The notes: generated by a model not told the origin, from the letters alone. A DNA stretch of 64,000 nt from Acinetobacter sp. ANC 3903 (GCF_002135315.1 NZ_NEGA01000003.1:1-64000); one strand, 5' to 3'; positions 33,724 through 43,404 are shown, numbered from the stretch's first letter. A program made the numbers and translations.

Positions 33724-35922
33724 TTAATGATACCAGCCGAACAGTTTAAAAATATACGGCGCATAAGTCACAATCAGCAAGGATGGGAACAGCACCATAA
33801 TCGGCAATAACCAGCGCTCATAGCGGTAATAGAACTTGGTATATTTGGCCTTTGCTTCTGCATCAGCAGCACGAACCTCATCATCACCCACCGACATTCG
33901 GGTCAGGAGATGATTCAGCGCCACTGGCGGAGTCACATAACCCAACTCAAATGCGACCAGTACAATCATCCAGAAATGAATTGGATGAATACCATTTTCA
34001 TAGGCTACGGGTGCAATGGTTGCAGCCACCAGAATGACCGCGCCAAACGGGTCGGTAGTCATACCGACAATCGCCAGCAACAGTGCAATAAAGGCCAGTG
34101 AAATATAGATATTACCCAAATGCGTTGGTAACAATTCAACCACTTCACTACGTTCAATCAGACCGCCTACACTTGCAGACAAGGCCATCAAGATAATCAG
34201 CGCACCAATATGTCCAACGGTTTCTGCCGAAGCAAACCACATTGAATGGGCAAAGCCACGTGACTTTTCTCCCCCGTGCGGTGTATGTTCACGCATAAAG
34301 GCCGATTGTTTTTCATGTTCCAGTGTTAAAGCAGCATGACGGTCTGGTGGTGTCACAAATCGGTCACCCCACCATTTATCAAACATAATATAAACAATCA
34401 GAATGATCGGCAGAATCACTGGTGCAGTGAATTCATCCATCTGGGTATCCAGACCCACCGTATACATTGCAATCACGGCAATGGTGATCACGATATAAGG
34501 AATAACCGGCACAATGGCTTTTAACATGCCCGGCACTGCCACTTTAGGTGAATTCACACGGAAACGTGTTTCCGCAAGATACAGCGATACACCCAGGAAG
34601 ATTAAAGCAGTCAGCCAGAATACATAGATACCATGATTAAACAGTTCATCTGAAGTCACATGACGGCTGTCAAGCATCGAAATTAGGATCACCAGCAAGC
34701 ATGGACGAATCACCACACCTAATGAGCCGGACATGGCTGAAACGGCCAAGGCATATTGACGGCGAGAACCGGAATTCCACACTTCCTTGTAAATAATTGC
34801 ACCTGCCGCCACAACGAAGATCCCTGATGCGCCGGTATAAGCGGTTGGAATAGCAGCAGCAATCAAAATCAGCCAGGTCAGTGTTTCAGGTGCCAAATTC
34901 CACGGACGTAAAATACCGAGGAATAAATCCATCACCCGGGTTTGGGTCAGTAACATACCCGCCCAGATAAACAGTGCCAGATTTAAGAAAATACCGGAGA
35001 ATTCCACCAGAATTCCAAGGTAAATCCCTTGCCCCATTGGATAATCCATGACGAAGGTAAAAACAATACCGGTTAGCAATGCCATGTAGGCATACAGAGG
35101 CACACTCAATAAAGCCAGACCCAGATTGCCTTTGCCTTCCTGCTTGGCTACAGGTGGTTTAAATAGTTGTAGCAGACTGATCAGGGTCAAAGTAATAAAT
35201 AGGAAAATCCACAGCCAGTAAACAGTCAGTGTTTCGTAAGTCGACGTCACACCTGAATTGATAATCGAGTGATATTGACTGAATACCGATGCAGTCAGCA
35301 GACCATTACCCAATGCCATAAACAGGGCATAAACGCGATAATCCAGCTTGGTGGTTGGCGCACGCAAACCAATATGGTGAAACTTCACTGAAGCAGTAAT
35401 TGCAGCAACCACAACCATCAGCAATAAAATAATCACACGGTTTTCAGTACCAAATTTAAAGACACCAAAGAATGAGGTTTCAAGGGTACGGTAACTTCTT
35501 ATCGTTGGATGATCATCCATATATTTAATGGCTTTGTCATAGAACTGATACTTTTCCTGACATTGTTGTTGTCCTGCCATAACCGAAGCCCGTACATCTG
35601 CTTCTGAGGTAGTACCGAAAATATCGGCAAACTCATCATTGGCATTGGCTTTCATTTGCTTTTGTACTTGCGCATCAATATCCGGATGTAAATCACAGCT
35701 TGGTTTGGCGGGTTCTGCACGTAAAAAAGAATATTGCATGCCAATGTCTTCATTGCCATACAAACGTTCACCCACACGTAATAGCTGTCCATGAATCATC
35801 TCACCGGTACCGATGATGAGGGTAAGCAAAAGCAGTAAGAGAATGACAAAAGTCGAAATCCACTCTGTCCATATATAACGTAACAGACCTAATCCTGATC
35901 TGTTGTTTTCATCATTTTGCAT
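33724..35922 (-). CDS. TRAP transporter permease, fused QM type
   Basis: A 732-residue membrane protein. The C-terminal part (from about residue 280) is a TRAP large permease (DctM), with the signature AIPTAYTGASGIFVVAAGAIIYKE and the conserved PPVALNHLL near the end. The N-terminal part has four hydrophobic spans, with a large periplasmic loop between spans 1 and 2 and no other known domain, and could stand for the small DctQ subunit. TRAP systems import organic acids or sulfonates with a sodium gradient and need a periplasmic binding protein, which is not in the window. AGGA at 7 bases favours the second ATG (35922). Upstream lie a rhombosortase and a TatT-like lipoprotein on the same strand. 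Confidence 0.85.
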   Translation of the reverse strand: MQNDENNRSGLGLLRYIWTEWISTFVILLLLLLTLIIGTGEMIHGQLLRVGERLYGNEDIGMQYSFLRAEPAKPSCDLHPDIDAQVQKQMKANANDEFADIFGTTSEADVRASVMAGQQQCQEKYQFYDKAIKYMDDHPTIRSYRTLETSFFGVFKFGTENRVIILLLMVVVAAITASVKFHHIGLRAPTTKLDYRVYALFMALGNGLLTASVFSQYHSIINSGVTSTYETLTVYWLWIFLFITLTLISLLQLFKPPVAKQEGKGNLGLALLSVPLYAYMALLTGIVFTFVMDYPMGQGIYLGILVEFSGIFLNLALFIWAGMLLTQTRVMDLFLGILRPWNLAPETLTWLILIAAAIPTAYTGASGIFVVAAGAIIYKEVWNSGSRRQYALAVSAMSGSLGVVIRPCLLVILISMLDSRHVTSDELFNHGIYVFWLTALIFLGVSLYLAETRFRVNSPKVAVPGMLKAIVPVIPYIVITIAVIAMYTVGLDTQMDEFTAPVILPIILIVYIMFDKWWGDRFVTPPDRHAALTLEHEKQSAFMREHTPHGGEKSRGFAHSMWFASAETVGHIGALIILMALSASVGGLIERSEVVELLPTHLGNIYISLAFIALLLAIVGMTTDPFGAVILVAATIAPVAYENGIHPIHFWMIVLVAFELGYVTPPVALNHLLTRMSVGDDEVRAADAEAKAKYTKFYYRYERWLLPIMVLFPSLLIVTYAPYIFKLFGWYH

Positions 35923-36106
35923 GTGCATTCCTATTTTTTTATTTTGGCCATTACACGGGGTTTAGCAATGCCAATCTTCTTTATGAATAGAAAAGATCCT
36001 TTCTCTATCCAATCTCTTTATTGTTATCTACAAATTTGCATTAACTCGATGCCAATGAAAATGACAATATGTATTTTCTTTTCTGTTTTAAATGTCAATA
36101 TCACCA

Positions 36107-36676
36107 CTATTCAACGAAATATTCCCATAAAACATAGGCCAAGGCGATTACTACTCCTCCAATCACCCCTAATAAATGTGCTTCGACCAATACCGGACTG
36201 CCAATCAGTTCAGCTGTGCCGACACTGCCGACCGTATTTTCCCAAATCAATTTCCCCAGAATCAGGCACAACACCAATGCCGCAAAATTACGTTCTTTCC
36301 TATACAACAAATGCACACAGGCAACGGTGACATACGCCCCATGCAATACCCCGGACAGGCCCGCATAAGCTTCTATATTGGGAAAGAAATAATAAAAACA
36401 CAGGCTGATAAACGGCGGCAGCAATACCAGTAAAGCAACAAAATGCCAGATCTTGACGCGAGGAAAAATGAAAGGTAAGCAGGCGAAAGCCAACATATTC
36501 AGCAGATAATGAATCCATCCCACATGTACCCAATGGGCAGTCCATAAACGCCAGAATTCTTTTAGCAAACTGGCTTGCCAATAGATAAATGAATCTGCAA
36601 AAACTTGGAGGCATGCCGAGAAAGACATTACAAATGCAATAAAAATAATTTTTCGCATCAGAAACGGGTCTTTCAT
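36107..36676 (-). CDS. Rhombosortase (rhomboid-type intramembrane serine protease)
   Basis: A 189-residue, six-span membrane protease with the rhomboid nucleophile Ser108 in GLSGVLHG and the partner His167 in VEAHLLG. The small size and the GLSGVLHG pattern point to the rhombosortase branch, which cleaves the C-terminal GlyGly-CTERM tag of exported proteins. No GlyGly-CTERM protein is encoded in the window, so its substrates lie elsewhere. A frame extension runs to 36721, but GGAGG sits 7-8 bases before the ATG at 36676. It lies between the TatT-like and TRAP genes. Confidence 0.85.
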   Translation of the reverse strand: MKDPFLMRKIIFIAFVMSFSACLQVFADSFIYWQASLLKEFWRLWTAHWVHVGWIHYLLNMLAFACLPFIFPRVKIWHFVALLVLLPPFISLCFYYFFPNIEAYAGLSGVLHGAYVTVACVHLLYRKERNFAALVLCLILGKLIWENTVGSVGTAELIGSPVLVEAHLLGVIGGVVIALAYVLWEYFVE

Positions 36677-36765
36677 GGGCATGCCCTCCAGCTTAGAAGT
36701 GATGTATTCAAATGAATCCATCCTTCAAGCCAATCTTTTTTTATTCTCTGTTCAGCACGCTCGAC

Positions 36766-37821
36766 TTAAGATGATGCCGCACTATCATTTTCAGTGAATA
36801 AATCATCCAATTCTGCAGAATTGTCCTTCTCATCCCAGAAACGTTGCATGCCGTCATCACTAGAGCGGATTCCGGTATGCTCAGTCCAATAACGGTCTGA
36901 AATACCCTGCACCATATTTTGTGCCATGCTGTCCACAAGTCGGAATTGGGGATTGACCGGTTTTTCTTCAGTACGGGCAGCGGCAAATGCTTTTAGTGCA
37001 TCACGCATCTTGGCATCATCGCCACTGGCTTGAGCTGCAACCGCATACAAGGCATGAGATAAACGTACCCCTTTTTGTTCACCCAGCTGTACCGACTGTT
37101 TTAAAGTCTGGTAAGGATCTGGCTTGCCATCACCTGCACCCGGCAATAAGGTCCAAATGACTGCACGTGCCGCTTCTGGTGCTCCCCAGAATTTGGCATT
37201 ATCCAGGCACACCATACCGCGTTCAACAACGGCAGCGATATCTTTCGGTACATTCACTGCACCGCCAGAATTAATGTCATTGGTCATTGCCTGTAAGCCA
37301 CTGATCATCCCCATCAAATACACGGTTTGATCCAAGTCACTTTTCATTTTTGGGCATCCATCACCCAATGCCTTATTATATTTTGCTTCCCAACGTTTTT
37401 CTAACAGCTGATAGCCTGCATATTGACGTTGTGCAGCAATGGCAGCCCAGCGTTTTTGTTGAATGCGGGCATCTTGCGCTTCTGAAACCTGCCCCGCTTT
37501 AGAGGCACGTAAATAATGTAATTCTGCTTCTAATGCCTGATTTTCAGCACAAATTCCCGATGAAGCATATAACAGTACCGCAATACGGGTTGGATCTGCC
37601 CCCATATCTTTGGTTGACATAATGGCGGGCGTTAAGGCATTGCCTGAATTACACGCCATATCCGCATCATCCATGGCCAAGATTGGCGGTACGATATGTT
37701 TCTCACTAAAACCCAGTGCAATATTTGCCCCTGATTTAACCACTTGAGAACAACCTGATAAAAAAGAACTTGTAACGATGATAATTGCCATACCCTGGCA
37801 TATTTTTTGGACTTGCGACAT
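36766..37821 (-). CDS. TRAP transporter TatT-like lipoprotein
   Basis: A 351-residue lipoprotein with the lipobox FLSGC (lipidated Cys24). The mature part is entirely helical with TPR-like Ala/Leu repeats, for example YLRASKAGQVSEAQDARIQQKRW and the DPYQTLKQSVQLGEQKG segment. TatT proteins are helical periplasmic partners of some TRAP binding proteins (as in Treponema), and a TRAP permease is two genes downstream, so this fits. The family call is inference. AGGACAGGAAA precedes the ATG at 37821; an upstream ATG exists at 37854. Confidence 0.7.
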   Translation of the reverse strand: MSQVQKICQGMAIIIVTSSFLSGCSQVVKSGANIALGFSEKHIVPPILAMDDADMACNSGNALTPAIMSTKDMGADPTRIAVLLYASSGICAENQALEAELHYLRASKAGQVSEAQDARIQQKRWAAIAAQRQYAGYQLLEKRWEAKYNKALGDGCPKMKSDLDQTVYLMGMISGLQAMTNDINSGGAVNVPKDIAAVVERGMVCLDNAKFWGAPEAARAVIWTLLPGAGDGKPDPYQTLKQSVQLGEQKGVRLSHALYAVAAQASGDDAKMRDALKAFAAARTEEKPVNPQFRLVDSMAQNMVQGISDRYWTEHTGIRSSDDGMQRFWDEKDNSAELDDLFTENDSAASS

Positions 37822-37979
37822 TTTCCTGTCCTCTATAATTGTGTTTATGTCCATAGCAACTAAACATATCAGATGCGAAATCTGAATAAAAGAGTATTCA
37901 CTCTAATTTGGTTTGCTACTGTGCCATGAAATGAGTTTGGGAAAATTGACTGTATTCCATCAAGTTAAAAATTTTGGGC

Positions 37980-38022
37980 AAAAAAAAGTAGCATTGCGAC
38001 GGTTCGGCACATGCTACTTATC
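37980..38022 (-). terminator. Rho-independent terminator, minus strand
   Basis: Stem AGTAGCAT/ATGCTACT with an inner GC-rich loop, followed on the minus strand by eight T residues. It lies directly after the 36-codon gene. Confidence 0.8.
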
Positions 38023-38035
38023 AAGGGGTCAAAGC

Positions 38036-38146
38036 CTATTGGCTTTCATGTTGTGCAAATCGATCCTTCAGCACGGTTCCTAGTCGTCCAATAACAATTG
38101 CCAAAACAATTGCTACCACCAGAAACATCCAAGTTGGAATCACCAT
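38036..38146 (-). CDS. Small membrane protein, 36 residues
   Basis: An unlisted short gene that I read from the minus strand: 36 codons beginning MVIPTWMFLVVAIVLAIVIG and ending DRFAQHESQ. One N-terminal hydrophobic helix (about residues 4-21) and a short polar tail. It has a GAGGA ribosome binding site 7 bases before the ATG and its own terminator 16 bases after the stop, which together make it a credible gene. Function unknown; a regulatory membrane peptide is possible. Confidence 0.65.
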   Translation of the reverse strand: MVIPTWMFLVVAIVLAIVIGRLGTVLKDRFAQHESQ

Positions 38147-38337
38147 GATGATTTCCTCATTTGCTGTTGGTGTTTTTAATTTACATTTAGCTAAAATAAT
38201 TCACAGGGAAAATTGTCTGACAATTGCAATATTTGTTATTTTTCTCATCCAACTGTCTTACAAAAACAAACACCTATATTTATGTTATTGATTATTAATA
38301 TTTTAATTAAAATTAATTTTATACAACTGTCTAACAA

Positions 38338-38724
38338 TTAGGTCAATTTAGCCAGTTTTTTCAATGCTTTCCATTGCTGAAAGGATAATTGATCGATCCA
38401 GATCAATAACGGTTTTTCCTGAAAATGCTGGAAATACACCACTATATAAAGCTGATGATCAACCAAATGACTAATCGAAACGCGTTTTACCTGTTGCGAT
38501 TTTAAATGTGATAGTGACCATTCACGTGCATGTAAATGCTCAAAACAAATCGGTTGAGGGACTTTTAAGCCATAGGCATAGGTCAGCACCCCCAACAAAA
38601 TGCACAGCAACCATAACCATGCCGGCAAGAGTTGCTGTAAAAGTACAATTAATAAGGTAAAAATGATCAGCTGAAATACAAAGGCCAGACGACTGCGTTT
38701 CAGCTGAAAACAACGATTAGCCAT
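38338..38724 (-). CDS. ygfX: YgfX-like membrane protein
   Basis: A 128-residue protein with two membrane helices (residues 15-50) and a small cytoplasmic beta part with SHLVDHQLYIVVYF and LLIWIDQLS. It overlaps the upstream sdhE by 8 bases. In E. coli the sdhE-ygfX pair is known, YgfX having been described as a cytoskeleton-linked toxin (CptA) and SdhE as its antitoxin or, better, as a flavinylation factor. The overlap and size support the YgfX label; sequence similarity is weak to the eye. Confidence 0.65.
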   Translation of the reverse strand: MANRCFQLKRSRLAFVFQLIIFTLLIVLLQQLLPAWLWLLCILLGVLTYAYGLKVPQPICFEHLHAREWSLSHLKSQQVKRVSISHLVDHQLYIVVYFQHFQEKPLLIWIDQLSFQQWKALKKLAKLT

Positions 38725-38974
38725 GAACGTAATGTTTCAACTTGACAATCAAGGCTCTCATTTCCGGACGAGGGGGTTCAGAAACTTCCATAAACCAATC
38801 TAACAGGTCTGGGTCTTCTTGCGCGACCAACTCGGCAAAAACCTCTTTCTCAGCTGCATCGGCCTGTAAATAATGATTTTTTACATAGGGATCAAAGTAC
38901 ACATCAATTTCTTTTAAACCGCGACGAGCACGATAAATGACTTTGCGTTCTTCCAAGCTGATTTCTTCGCTCAT
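38717..38974 (-). CDS. sdhE: Succinate dehydrogenase flavinylation factor SdhE
   Basis: An 85-residue protein that promotes covalent FAD attachment to SdhA and FrdA. The RGxxE motif is RGLKE (residues 18-22), followed by the acidic EEDPDLLDWFM-like segment. A start 12 bases upstream is in frame; GGGGAAAG sits before the ATG at 38974. It overlaps ygfX, and the next gene upstream is on the other strand. Confidence 0.93.
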   Translation of the reverse strand: MSEEISLEERKVIYRARRGLKEIDVYFDPYVKNHYLQADAAEKEVFAELVAQEDPDLLDWFMEVSEPPRPEMRALIVKLKHYVHG

Positions 38975-39146
38975 AGCTTTCCCCAATAGTGTGAAAATTT
39001 TTGCTAGTTTACCCTATCCCTCTCCCCTATTTCGAGCCATTTCCCCGAATTGACCAAATTCATCATTTTATATGCAGATTTGAGCATTCATCTCATTGTC
39101 GCTTGCGGCTCAATCTTCTAATTTTTAACTAACAATAACTTTGTAG

Positions 39147-40334
39147 ATGGACACAACAATAATGCAATCAGCTGCGATCCGACCTTTAGCCAATATGCTG
39201 CCACGTCATTTATTTAACGCAGAGCATGAAGCCTTCCGTGAAACAGTACGAAAATTTTATGAAAAGGAAGTGGTTCCCAATATTGCCAAATATGAACAGC
39301 AACAGCATGTTGACCGGGATTTATGGAACAAGGCCGGTGCAATGGGCCTACTTTGTGCCACCATGCCAGAGCAATACGGGGGATCGGGTGTAGACCGTCT
39401 TTACAGTATGATCCTGATTGAAGAACAGGCCTATGCCATGGATTCATCCACTGGCTTTTCACTCCATTCGGATATTGTAGCTAATTACATCTTCAATTTT
39501 GGCAATGAGCAACAGAAATCAAATTGGTTACCGAAAATGGCTTCAGGTGAAGTGGTCACTGCTATTGCCATGACTGAACCGGGAACCGGATCAGACCTGC
39601 AAGCGGTACGTACCACTGCTGTACTGGATGGTGATGACTATGTGATTAATGGTTCGAAAATCTTTATTACTAATGGCTACCTGTGTGACATAGCCATTGT
39701 GGTCTGCAAAACAGGAGACAGCGATAAAGGTTCAGCCAATTTATCTTTACTCATCGTTGAAGCTGACCGTGCTGGCTTTAGCAAAGGTAAACCTTTGAAT
39801 AAAATTGGCATGAAAGGACAAGATACCTGCGAGTTGTTCTTTGACAATGTGCGTGTACCGAAAGAAAATTTGCTGGGTATGGAAGGCATGGGTTTTATGA
39901 TGCTGATGAAAGAACTGGCCTGGGAACGCATGCTGGTTGCCATCATTTGTCAGGCGGGAGCCGAAGCTGCATTTGCGCATACTGTGCAATACACCAAACA
40001 ACGCCAAGTCTTTGGTAAACCGATCAGTGCTTTTCAAAACACCCGCTTTAAGCTGGCTGAATTACGAACCGAAATCGATTTCTGCCGTGCTTATTTAGAC
40101 CGCTGTATGGAATTACAACTTACTGAACAGCTTGGGATTGATGCTGCGGCAGCTGCGAAATACAAAATTTCCGAAATGTTTTCTAAAGTTGTGGATGAGT
40201 GCCTGCAACTACACGGAGGTTATGGCTACATGATGGAATACCCCATCGCACGTGCCTATATCGATAACCGTGCCAACCGGATTTATGCCGGTACCAATGA
40301 AATTATGAAAGAACTGATCTCACGTTCACTGTAA
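39147..40334 (+). CDS. Acyl-CoA dehydrogenase, long-chain-type
   Basis: A 395-residue FAD enzyme that oxidises acyl-CoA to trans-2-enoyl-CoA in beta-oxidation or branched-chain breakdown. Signatures: MTEPGTGSDLQAVRTTA in the middle and GGYGYMMEYPIARAYIDNRANRIYAGTNEIMKE near the end. The classical catalytic Glu position (YEGT) is Ala here (YAGT). The long-chain branch places its base in the preceding helix instead, where KELAWERM is found. The chain-length preference cannot be read directly. A terminator follows. Confidence 0.9.
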   Translation: MDTTIMQSAAIRPLANMLPRHLFNAEHEAFRETVRKFYEKEVVPNIAKYEQQQHVDRDLWNKAGAMGLLCATMPEQYGGSGVDRLYSMILIEEQAYAMDSSTGFSLHSDIVANYIFNFGNEQQKSNWLPKMASGEVVTAIAMTEPGTGSDLQAVRTTAVLDGDDYVINGSKIFITNGYLCDIAIVVCKTGDSDKGSANLSLLIVEADRAGFSKGKPLNKIGMKGQDTCELFFDNVRVPKENLLGMEGMGFMMLMKELAWERMLVAIICQAGAEAAFAHTVQYTKQRQVFGKPISAFQNTRFKLAELRTEIDFCRAYLDRCMELQLTEQLGIDAAAAAKYKISEMFSKVVDECLQLHGGYGYMMEYPIARAYIDNRANRIYAGTNEIMKELISRSL

Positions 40335-40336
40335 TC

Positions 40337-40368
40337 AAAAGCCCATCTCTTGATGGGCTTTTTCTTTT
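40337..40368 (+). terminator. Rho-independent terminator after the acyl-CoA dehydrogenase
   Basis: Stem AAAAGCCCATC/GATGGGCTTTTT with a TCTT loop. Confidence 0.85.
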
Positions 40369-41133
40369 AGGCAATGCCTGCTAAAAATTCAGTAATCAAC
40401 GCCAGCACCTGTTCCGGTTGTTCTTTATGCGGCATATGATGCAGACCTTGCAAGATCTGCAATTCAGCGGTTCCCTTCACTCCTGCAAAGATTTGCTGCG
40501 GCTGTGCTGTTGTCGCATATTCATCCAACTCACCATGAATGACCAAGCTTGGGCATTGTACTTGTGGCAGCACCTCACGCAAATTCCAATTCTTAAATGC
40601 AGGTGCCAGCCAGGTTTCAGTCCAGGCATCCAGCACCCACTGCGCTTTATCAGGGTGATACTTGGCTAAGCGCTCTATTTGTCCTGCTTGCTGAAATGCC
40701 TGTTTGGCTGCACGGATACCCTCCAAGGTTCGTTCTTCTACTTCATATTGCGCAGCAATGGTCACTAAAGCCTTACAGGACTGTGGATATTCAGCAGCGA
40801 TAGCTGCGGACATTCCACCACCCACACTATGACCCAGCACAATAAAATGTTTCAGATCAAAATAATCAAGCACAGCCTTAAATCCATGGGTCGCTTCAGA
40901 CATGACAAAATCCAGTGCCAAAGATTGGTCATTGACGGATGATTGTCCAAAGCCAATCCGGTCATAGGCATATATACAATACGTTTAGTCTGAGCTGCAA
41001 GTTGCGCAGGAAAATCACGCCATAAAGCCACACTGCCCAGTGAATCATGCATCAATAGAATCGGTGCCAATTCTGGATTAGCTTCAGCAGACTGCCATGA
41101 TTTGGCATAAATGGAATAAGAATGAAATGACAA
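40367..41133 (-). pseudogene. Alpha/beta hydrolase, frameshifted
   Basis: Two overlapping reading frames (41133 to about 40975, and about 40975 to 40367) together form one alpha/beta hydrolase of about 255 residues. The first holds the start, MSFHSYSIYAKSWQ and LMHDSLGSVALWRDFP; the second holds IVLGHSVGGGMSAA (nucleophile Ser) and the C-terminal QGLHHMPH histidine. The join falls in a run of three TA repeats (40971-40977, reading TATATAT). One TA fewer restores the continuous sequence IVYAYDRIGFGQSS. This may be a real slipped-strand mutation, a phase-variable switch, or a sequencing error. The last stop at 40367 overlaps the terminator of the neighbouring gene. Confidence 0.82.
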
Positions 41134-41259
41134 CTAATATTCACGCGCTAAAATACTCAAAACTTATTCCTATGCTGGCTTAATTCGTTTTGTTCCATCA
41201 TGTAGGAGTTTGCCGCAAAACCAAAGATTACAACTTGAACTCGTGATTCAATATGCATA

Positions 41260-41289
41260 AAAAAAGGAGCATTTTTGCTCCTTTTTTAA
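41260..41289 (-). terminator. Rho-independent terminator, minus strand
   Basis: Stem AAAAAAGGAGCA/TGCTCCTTTTTT with a short TTT-rich loop, 30 bases after the monooxygenase stop. Symmetric, so it may work in both directions. Confidence 0.82.
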
Positions 41290-41320
41290 AATGATGATCA
41301 GGCTCAATAAGAAAACTCAA

Positions 41321-42817
41321 TCATGAGACCAAACGCGGTGTCACATTTTTATTATCCTTTTGCTCACGCTTATGAAATTTAAGTACGCCATCATCAAAGC
41401 GCGCATGTTTTAATTGTTTACGGTCAGCCAGATAATTATTGGATACACTCCAAGGTGCATGCTTGCCCTGTTTTGGCATCACATCTGCGGCACGGGCAAT
41501 ATAGCCTGAAGATAAACTGCCCATGACGGTATCTTCCATTAACTCGGTCGCATCGCCTTGAGGACGCACTTCATCATAGCCGTTTTTGTCCATATAATTG
41601 ATCAGACGGCAAATATAATCTGCCGCAATATCTACTTTGAGTGTCCAAGATGCATTGATATAGCCAATAATCATCGCCATGTTTGGCACATCACTGACCA
41701 TGATGCCCTGATACAGCATATGTTTAGAGGTATTCATCGGCTTGCCATCAATCGTGGCCTGCATGCCGCCTAAAATTTGAATATTGAGTCCAGTTGCAGA
41801 GACAATAATATCCGCATCCAAGTGCTTGCCTGATTTTAATTGAACACCAGTTTCAGTAAATTTTTCAATTTGATCGGTTTCAACTGATGCACGGCCTTCA
41901 CGTAAAATCTTGAATAAATCGCCATCTGGTACCACACATAAACGTTGATCCCATGGCTCATAGTTCGGAGTAAAATGTTTCATATCCACCTTACCTTTGA
42001 GCTGAAATTCAATTGATTTCAATAGCAAACTACGCAGTAATTTAGGCTGTTTCTGTGCCAGTGCATAAATACCACGCTGCATGCCAATATTACGTGCGCG
42101 AGTCAGCTTATAGGCAATATCTTCTGGTAAGTACTTACGCATTTTATCGTAGATGACGTCAATCGAGGGAACCGAGGCGATATAGGTCGGTGAACGTTGC
42201 AACATCGTGACATGAGCTGCGCCACCTTTCGCCATGGCTGGCACCAAGGTAATTGCAGTTGCACCACTGCCAATAATTACGACCTTTTTACCAGAATAAT
42301 CGAGCTGCTCAGGCCAATGCTGCGGATGAATAAAATCACCCTTGAATGCAGACTGATTGGGGAATTCTGGCTGAAAGCCTTGATCGTAATTATAGTAGCC
42401 AGTGCAACCTATAACGAAATTTGCCACCCATATCTGTTTTTTGCCTTGCGCATCTTCAATCTCGACAGACCATTTATGGGTAACTGAATCATAATTTGCA
42501 GACAACACACGATGCTGAAAATGAATTTTATTTTTTAGCTGATATTCATCAATCACTTCAGATAAATAATTTTTGATGGATGGTCCATCTGCCAGAACAC
42601 TGGCTTTTTGCCACGGTTTAAAATTAAAACCAAAGGTCGACATATCTGAATCGGAACGAATTCCTGGATACTTGAATAAATCCCAAGTTCCGCCAAAACT
42701 TTCGCGACGCTCAATAATATCAAATTGGCGTTGTGGGCAGTTTTTAGAAAGATGAACAGCAAGACCTATACCAGAAATACCGGCACCTACAATCAAGACA
42801 TCAATATGTTTTTCCAT
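41321..42817 (-). CDS. FAD-dependent monooxygenase, Baeyer-Villiger type
   Basis: A 498-residue flavoprotein with the Rossmann loop GAGISG (11-16), the Baeyer-Villiger fingerprint F-K-G-D-F-I-H-P-Q-H-W-P (158-169) and the second, NADPH-binding, loop GSGATA (183-188). Such enzymes insert oxygen into ketones or act on sulfides (EthA-like). The substrate is unknown. It stands alone between two minus-strand units. Confidence 0.9.
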   Translation of the reverse strand: MEKHIDVLIVGAGISGIGLAVHLSKNCPQRQFDIIERRESFGGTWDLFKYPGIRSDSDMSTFGFNFKPWQKASVLADGPSIKNYLSEVIDEYQLKNKIHFQHRVLSANYDSVTHKWSVEIEDAQGKKQIWVANFVIGCTGYYNYDQGFQPEFPNQSAFKGDFIHPQHWPEQLDYSGKKVVIIGSGATAITLVPAMAKGGAAHVTMLQRSPTYIASVPSIDVIYDKMRKYLPEDIAYKLTRARNIGMQRGIYALAQKQPKLLRSLLLKSIEFQLKGKVDMKHFTPNYEPWDQRLCVVPDGDLFKILREGRASVETDQIEKFTETGVQLKSGKHLDADIIVSATGLNIQILGGMQATIDGKPMNTSKHMLYQGIMVSDVPNMAMIIGYINASWTLKVDIAADYICRLINYMDKNGYDEVRPQGDATELMEDTVMGSLSSGYIARAADVMPKQGKHAPWSVSNNYLADRKQLKHARFDDGVLKFHKREQKDNKNVTPRLVS

Positions 42818-42961
42818 GTTCTTTTTATAACCTGTTTAAGCTTTATTTTATTAAACCATAAAATTGACAATACTCAATGTCAAGTTTATACAAAACTGAT
42901 AAAAAATATGTCAGTTCAGGACAAAAGCTTAAATTGTCAGACAATGAAAAAACAACAGGCA

Positions 42962-42994
42962 TAAAAAAGACCGGTGAAACACCGGTCTTTTTTA
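42962..42994 (-). terminator. Rho-independent terminator of the ribosomal superoperon
   Basis: Stem AAAAAGACCGGTG/CACCGGTCTTTTT with an AAA loop, 27 bases after the rplQ stop. Confidence 0.9.
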
Positions 42995-43020
42995 GAACAA
43001 CTGAAGCTATTCTTGCGAAA

Positions 43021-43386
43021 TTAGTTAACTTCGCGATCTACTAGCTCAACGTAAGCCATCGGTGCAGCATCACCTGCACGGAAGCCCGCTTTAAGAACAC
43101 GTAGATAACCGCCGTTACGTTCTTTGTAACGAGGGCCAAGAACGGTAAATAATTTACCAACAGTTGCTGCTGAACGAGTACGAGCAAACGCTAAACGACG
43201 GTTTGCAACAGTATCGTTTTTAGCTAAAGTGATTAAAGGCTCAGCTACACGACGTAACTCTTTAGCTTTAGGCACAGTTGTTTTAATCAACTCGTGCTCG
43301 AACAAAGAGTTAGCCATGTTTTGGAACATCGCTTTACGATGACTGCTTGTACGGCCTAATTTCACACCACTATTACGATGACGCAT
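43021..43386 (-). CDS. rplQ: 50S ribosomal protein L17
   Basis: A 121-residue protein that binds 23S rRNA near the exit tunnel. The N-terminus [20 protein letters not shown] is diagnostic. It is the last gene of the S10-spc-alpha block, 18 bases after rpoA, and is followed by the terminator. Confidence 0.98.
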   Translation of the reverse strand: MRHRNSGVKLGRTSSHRKAMFQNMANSLFEHELIKTTVPKAKELRRVAEPLITLAKNDTVANRRLAFARTRSAATVGKLFTVLGPRYKERNGGYLRVLKAGFRAGDAAPMAYVELVDREVN

Positions 43387-43404
43387 GGTGATAGTCCTAC
43401 TTAA

